Shown piece by piece: positions 29,387 through 32,957 of a DNA stretch of 32,957 bases. Under the pieces are notes generated by a model. The model was not told the DNA's origin, ran no database searches, and worked only from the letters and a program-made list of their open reading frames with translations. How positions within the stretch are numbered: the first letter of the stretch is position 1; every line of letters starts with the position of its first letter. Made by a program: the position numbers and the translations under genes. Origin of the DNA: Bacillota bacterium (GTDB taxonomy: Bacteria; Bacillota; Clostridia; Oscillospirales; Ethanoligenentaceae); assembly GCA_023391835.1 (NCBI GenBank), contig JAEWAE010000064.1:1-32957 (forward strand), written 5' to 3'.

Positions 29387-30900
29387 AACTGGTGCTGGAC
29401 GGACACGATATGGAATATGAGACCGGGAATCTGTGCTTTTTATTTTTCCCGGGGGAAAAGCTCGAGAAGATTCCGGCGGCGGAGGCTTCGCCGCGGGAAG
29501 ACGGGCTGGTCTTAACCCGTCTGAGGCGGATGAAAGCCCGTGTGCGGGCGTTCGTGTATATCCGGCGGGGCGGCCGGGCCGCCGTGGCGGCGGATTACGC
29601 CGCGCCGGGGGACCGTAAAGGCGCCGAGTGCGCGCTGGGGCGGGCGTTTGTCAAGGCTGCCTCCCGCCTGTGCGGCTTTATGCCGCCGTGGGGCATCCTC
29701 ACGGGCATCCGTCCGGCGAAGCTGGCCCGGGAGCTTATGGCCGCCGGGCACACGCCGGAAGAGACCGGGGCGCTGCTGCAAACGCAGCGGTTGGTCACGC
29801 CGCCTAAAGCGAAACTCTGCGTGCGTACCGCTTTGGCGGAAGAACGTATCGTGCGGCTTTCGCGCCCCGAGTCGGTGAGCCTCTATATCGCCATCCCCTT
29901 CTGCCCCACACGGTGCCTGTATTGCTCGTTTGTTTCCCATGACATCGCCAAGGCGGCCCGGCTGGTACCGGAATATGTGACCAGGCTTTGTGAGGAGATC
30001 CGGGCTACCGGCCGGCTGGTGCAAAAACTCGGTCTGCGGCTCGAGACCGTCTATATGGGCGGCGGCACGCCCACTTCCCTTGACGCCGACTCGCTGCGGC
30101 GCATTTTCGCGGCCGTGGGGGAATCGTTCCCACTGGACGGGCTGCGCGAATATACTGTGGAAGCGGGCCGCCCCGACACCATCACGCCCGAAAAGCTCGC
30201 CGCCATCCGCGAGGCCGGCGCCACGCGGGTGTGTGTCAACCCCCAGACTCTCGACGACGCCGTGCTGCGGCGTGTCGGCCGCAGCCACACCACCGCCCAG
30301 TTTTACCGGGCGTTCGCCGCCGCACGGGCCAGCGGCATCGCTTCCATCAACACCGACTTTATCGCGGGCCTGCCCGGCGACACGCGGGAGGGCTTTGCCC
30401 GCTCCATCGACGGGGTGCTGGCCCTCGCGCCCGAGAGTATCACGGTGCATACCCTCGCCATGAAGCGGGCCTCCCGCCTGGTGGTGCAGGGCGAGGCCCT
30501 TTACGACCCCGAGGGAGGCCCCGTGCCCGGCATGCTCGCCGACACGGAGGCAAAGCTGGAGGCGGCCGGTTACGGGCCGTATTATCTATACCGCCAGCGC
30601 AACACCCGCGGCAATCTCGAAAACGTGGGTTGGGCGCGCCCCGGCGGGGAGTGCCTTTACAACATATTCATCATGGATGAGACCCATTCGATCCTTGCCG
30701 TGGGGGCGGGCGGGGTCACCAAGCTCCGTCAGCCGGGCGGCAGCCGCATCGAGCGGGTCTTCAATTTCAAATATCCGTACGAGTATATCGCCCGTTTCGG
30801 CGAGGTGCTTGAGCGGAAAAGACAGGTGGAGAGCTTTTATGATCGTGCCCATCGGCAGGATGAAAATCACACGGGAACAGTCGAATCAGCGGGCGCGTGA
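29383..30900 (+). CDS. hemZ: HemZ-type radical SAM enzyme (coproporphyrinogen dehydrogenase-like)
   Basis: The 505-residue protein has a family-specific N-terminal domain of about 160 residues (including GILTGIRPAKLARELM). It is followed by a radical SAM domain with IPFCPTRCLYCSFVS, in which Cys174, Cys178 and Cys181 bind the [4Fe-4S] cluster. YMGGGTPTSL, TVEAGRPDTI, NPQTLDD and DFIAGLPGDT follow, the usual SAM-binding steps of the HemN/HemZ group. In Bacillus HemZ is linked to oxygen-independent haem synthesis, but many members of this group lack proven activity, so the reaction here is inference. The ATG at 29383 overlaps the upstream stop. The last 62 bases overlap the next gene. Confidence 0.9.
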   Translation: MKLVLDGHDMEYETGNLCFLFFPGEKLEKIPAAEASPREDGLVLTRLRRMKARVRAFVYIRRGGRAAVAADYAAPGDRKGAECALGRAFVKAASRLCGFMPPWGILTGIRPAKLARELMAAGHTPEETGALLQTQRLVTPPKAKLCVRTALAEERIVRLSRPESVSLYIAIPFCPTRCLYCSFVSHDIAKAARLVPEYVTRLCEEIRATGRLVQKLGLRLETVYMGGGTPTSLDADSLRRIFAAVGESFPLDGLREYTVEAGRPDTITPEKLAAIREAGATRVCVNPQTLDDAVLRRVGRSHTTAQFYRAFAAARASGIASINTDFIAGLPGDTREGFARSIDGVLALAPESITVHTLAMKRASRLVVQGEALYDPEGGPVPGMLADTEAKLEAAGYGPYYLYRQRNTRGNLENVGWARPGGECLYNIFIMDETHSILAVGAGGVTKLRQPGGSRIERVFNFKYPYEYIARFGEVLERKRQVESFYDRAHRQDENHTGTVESAGA

Positions 30901-31813
30901 AGACCCGGCCGCCTTTTTCCGCGACTGCGACGCCGCCTACGAGCAGAAGCTCGACGCCATCGTGCGCCGCATCGCGGAGGATCCTTCCCGCGCCAAGGTG
31001 CTGATGCTTTCCGGCCCGTCGGCGTCGGGCAAGACGACCACATCGCTCAAGCTGCGGCAGGGTTTGGCGGCGCGGGGCATCCACGCCGCGGCGGTCTCGA
31101 TGGATGATTTCTTCCGCGGGCGCAACGACGCGCCGCTGCTGCCCGACGGCGGGCGGGATTTCGAGTCGCTGCAGGCGCTGGACGTGCCGCTGCTTGAGAC
31201 CGCCCTCGCGGCGCTGGTGGAGGGCCGCGAGGCCCATATCCCCGTTTTCAACTTCAAGCTCGGCCGGCGGGAGGAGCGCATGCGCACCGAAGTGCTTGGC
31301 CCCGACAGCGTCGCCATCGTCGAGGGGCTTCATGCGCTGGACCCGCGCGTGGCCTCCGGCATCCCCGCCGGGCACTTGCTGCGCGTCTATGTCAGCGTCA
31401 GCTCGGATTTTGTGGATGAGAGCGGCGCCACCGTGCTCAGCGCCCGGGAAATGCGGCTCATCCGCCGCACGGTGCGCGACAGCCGTTTCCGCGCCAGCCC
31501 GCCGGAGCGTACGCTGGAAATGTGGGACGACGTCTGCCGCGGCGAGGATCTCTATGTCCGCCCCTATAAGCGGTACGCCGACATCACGGTCAATTCGGCT
31601 TTCCGCTGCGAGCCGTGCCTTTTCGGTCGCATAGCGGGGTCGCTTTTCCGCCAGGTGCCGCCCGAAAGCCCGTTTTACGAGCGGGCGTCCCGCGTGGCCA
31701 AGGAGCTGGCCGCCTTCGAGCCGATGGAGCTTGATCTGGTGCCGCCGACCTGCCTGCTGCGGGAATTTCTGGGCGGCAGTGTCTATTTCAACAAAAGCGC
31801 GGGCAAGAAATGA
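30839..31813 (+). CDS. uridine kinase-like P-loop kinase (phosphoribulokinase/uridine kinase family)
   Basis: The 324-residue protein has a P-loop GPSASGKTT at residues 59-67, then VSMDDFFRGRND, and VFNFKLGRREER. VAIVEGLHALDP (Walker B-like) and the lid RRTVRDSRFR follow. These are the marks of uridine kinase relatives; the extra N-terminal 50 residues and C-terminal part place it with the longer nucleoside-kinase-like proteins of Clostridia. Substrate is probably uridine or cytidine but not shown. The ATG at 30839 has GGTGGAG upstream and overlaps hemZ by 62 bases. A later ATG at 30860 would lack a spaced ribosome binding site. It ends the recJ-rel run. Confidence 0.85.
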   Translation: MIVPIGRMKITREQSNQRAREDPAAFFRDCDAAYEQKLDAIVRRIAEDPSRAKVLMLSGPSASGKTTTSLKLRQGLAARGIHAAAVSMDDFFRGRNDAPLLPDGGRDFESLQALDVPLLETALAALVEGREAHIPVFNFKLGRREERMRTEVLGPDSVAIVEGLHALDPRVASGIPAGHLLRVYVSVSSDFVDESGATVLSAREMRLIRRTVRDSRFRASPPERTLEMWDDVCRGEDLYVRPYKRYADITVNSAFRCEPCLFGRIAGSLFRQVPPESPFYERASRVAKELAAFEPMELDLVPPTCLLREFLGGSVYFNKSAGKK

Positions 31814-31833
31814 GCCAATCCGCTTTTGCCATA

Positions 31834-31861
31834 TTGTTTTTCCGCTTTGCAATGTTATAAT
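31834..31861 (+). promoter_or_regulatory. promoter of the zinc-ribbon gene
   Basis: TATAAT (31856-31861) lies 16 bases after TTGTTT (31834-31839), a good -10 with a weak -35, about 45 bases before the GTG start. Confidence 0.55.
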
Positions 31862-31906
31862 GAAAAGCAGGAGACCACACCGATACTGTAGCAGGGAGTG
31901 ATTGCA

Positions 31907-32263
31907 GTGGGCACATTTGAAGACATTATCAGCAAGGCCAAGAATGTGGCGGATGCCGCCGGAAAAAAGACCGGCGAGATGGTGGAGATCACCAAGCTGC
32001 GCCTGAGCGTTTCGGATGCCGAATCCAAGCTCAACCGGGAATTCGCCGAGCTGGGCGAGCGGGTGTACAAGGCGGCTAAGGAACAGACCGACGTCACCGA
32101 ATATGTCAACGAAAAGAGCGCCAAGATCGACGGCACCTATGCCGAGATCGCGGGCCTGAAGGAAAAAATCGCGCAGCTCAAGAAAGAAAAGAAATGCCCC
32201 GAATGCGGGTTCAACAATCCGGAAGACGCAAATTATTGCGTCAAATGCGGCGCGAGGCTGTAA
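31907..32263 (+). CDS. coiled-coil protein with C-terminal zinc ribbon
   Basis: The 118-residue protein is largely helical: FEDIISKAKNVADAAGKKTGEMVEITKLRL, then a heptad-rich region (SDAESKLNREFAELGERVYKA...LKEKIAQLKKEKK). It ends in a zinc ribbon (CPECGFNNPEDANYCVKCG), with four Cys in two C-x2-C pairs. This arrangement is common in small Firmicute proteins of unknown role, perhaps in protein or RNA binding. The GTG at 31907 has GGGAG eight bases upstream; an in-frame GTG three codons earlier is less well placed. It has its own promoter and is followed by a terminator. Confidence 0.85.
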   Translation: MGTFEDIISKAKNVADAAGKKTGEMVEITKLRLSVSDAESKLNREFAELGERVYKAAKEQTDVTEYVNEKSAKIDGTYAEIAGLKEKIAQLKKEKKCPECGFNNPEDANYCVKCGARL

Positions 32264-32281
32264 GTCTCCACGGCGCATGGA

Positions 32282-32354
32282 GGGCCGCCGGGAGCCCCGC
32301 TTTTGCCGCTTTGGCGGCCGCGGCGGGCGTTTCCGGCGGCCCTTTGCGCTTTTC
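32282..32354 (+). terminator. terminator after the zinc-ribbon gene
   Basis: GGGCCGCCGG (32282-32291) pairs with CCGGCGGCCC (32333-32342), enclosing a smaller GCCGC/GCGGC hairpin. TTTGCGCTTTT follows. Confidence 0.6.
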
Positions 32355-32398
32355 CCGGCCGGTTTTCGTGCCCGACGGCGCAAAAACGGCGCAAATAC

Positions 32399-32430
32399 TT
32401 GATAAATCCGAAAATATGGTTTAATATAAT
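32399..32430 (+). promoter_or_regulatory. mazG promoter
   Basis: TTGATA (32399-32404) is followed after 17 bases by TAATAT (32422-32427). A perfect TATAAT lies at 32425-32430 but with a 20-base spacer. Confidence 0.5.
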
Positions 32431-32480
32431 ACTGCTTTCCATTCAATTTTTCCCACCCGGGCGGGAACGGAGGCAGTCGC

Positions 32481-32957
32481 ATGGCGGTGGATTTCCCTTT
32501 CAAACCCCGGTATGATTTCGACGATTTGCAGGCCGTCATGGCCGCTTTGCGCGGCGAAGGCGGCTGCCCCTGGGATCGGGCGCAGACTCACCGCAGTATC
32601 CGGGCCGACTTCATCGAAGAGACCTACGAAGCGGTGGAGGCCATCGACACCGACGACTCCGCGCTTTTGCAGGAGGAACTGGGCGACGTGCTGTTCCAGG
32701 TGGTGTTTCATGCCCGGCTGGAACAGGAGGCGGGCCGTTTCACCCTCGACGACGTGATCGACGGCATCTGCAAAAAGCTGATCGTGCGGCACCCCCATGT
32801 ATTCGGGGGCGCGCCGACGGGCAGCGGCGAGCAGCTGATGCGCAGCTGGGATTCCATCAAGCGGCGCACCCGGGGGCAGCGCAGTGTGGCCGAGGGCATG
32901 GGGGATATCCCACGCGCCTTGCCGGCCCTGATGCGTGCCCGCAAGGCGCAGCAAAAG
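32481..32957 (+). CDS. mazG: MazG nucleoside triphosphate pyrophosphohydrolase, cut by the window edge
   Basis: The first 159 codons are visible. MazG removes aberrant or excess NTPs and dNTPs, giving NMP and pyrophosphate. The motif LRGEGGCPWDRAQTH is the conserved start. The metal-binding helices show FIEETYEAVEAID with Glu46, Glu47 and Glu50, and LLQEELGDVLFQVVFHARL with Glu66 and Asp69. RHPHVFGG and the W-x2-IK segment (SWDSIKRR) follow. All metal ligands are intact. GGAGG lies before the ATG at 32481. The usual length is about 260 residues, so roughly 100 codons are missing to the right. In Escherichia coli mazG is near relA; here it lies 5 kb after rel. Confidence 0.93.
   Translation, partial: MAVDFPFKPRYDFDDLQAVMAALRGEGGCPWDRAQTHRSIRADFIEETYEAVEAIDTDDSALLQEELGDVLFQVVFHARLEQEAGRFTLDDVIDGICKKLIVRHPHVFGGAPTGSGEQLMRSWDSIKRRTRGQRSVAEGMGDIPRALPALMRARKAQQK

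Overview
The window looks like a chromosome segment of a GC-rich Clostridia-type Firmicute (probably Oscillospiraceae/Ruminococcaceae) with the end of an integrated mobile element on its left. The pointers are strong GGAGG-type ribosome binding sites, a single bifunctional Rel, a scRNA-type SRP RNA directly upstream of dnaX-ybaB-recR, HemZ and KimA families, and small zinc-ribbon and TTG/GTG-start genes. The genus call is inference from gene content only.

Region 1 (1 to about 9,394) is accessory DNA, visibly more AT-rich than the rest. From 7.1 kb leftwards almost everything reads on the minus strand: a small XRE-type regulator, an 83-residue unknown, a NusG-like (NGN-domain) protein without a recognisable KOW domain, two tandem paralogues of unknown function, a membrane-anchored protein with a Gly/Thr-rich stalk, a 789-residue secreted protein with Ig-like repeats, two overlapping small genes and two small membrane proteins. 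The set continues off the left edge. One orphan IS3 OrfA-like gene reads the other way. Intrinsic terminators sit between some of these genes, and a 16-bp palindrome (CCGGAAGNNCTTCCGG) occurs three times between them. On the right, a divergent promoter region with three exact copies of TCAAATTGAAT separates the leftward operon from an XRE repressor gene and a large serine recombinase gene. The recombinase frame runs into the 3' end of the tmRNA gene (ssrA), so the element appears to be integrated there.

Region 2 (9,395 to 14,272, minus strand) is core chromosome: ssrA, an alpha/beta-hydrolase and smpB, with one good promoter upstream of smpB, then recR, ybaB, dnaX and an SRP RNA driven by a consensus promoter. 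tmRNA and its partner SmpB are thus near-neighbours.

Region 3 (14.3 to 21.8 kb) holds a ferredoxin, a KimA-type potassium transporter and dusB on the plus strand. A gene-poor stretch of about 600 bp follows (18,321-18,950) with an AT-rich block and a repeated cluster of DnaA-box-like 9-mers. Then come a class I aminotransferase and asnS on the minus strand. Core genes left of this zone read left and most of those right of it read right, so it is a candidate replication origin or DnaA-binding locus.

Region 4 (21.9 to 32.96 kb, plus strand) contains manA, then a tightly packed run of recJ, rel, a DUF1015 gene, a metallo-beta-lactamase-fold hydrolase, hemZ and a uridine-kinase-like gene. A zinc-ribbon protein and the start of mazG, cut by the window edge, complete it. 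Rel, MazG and RecJ link this stretch to stringent response, nucleotide-pool cleaning and DNA repair.
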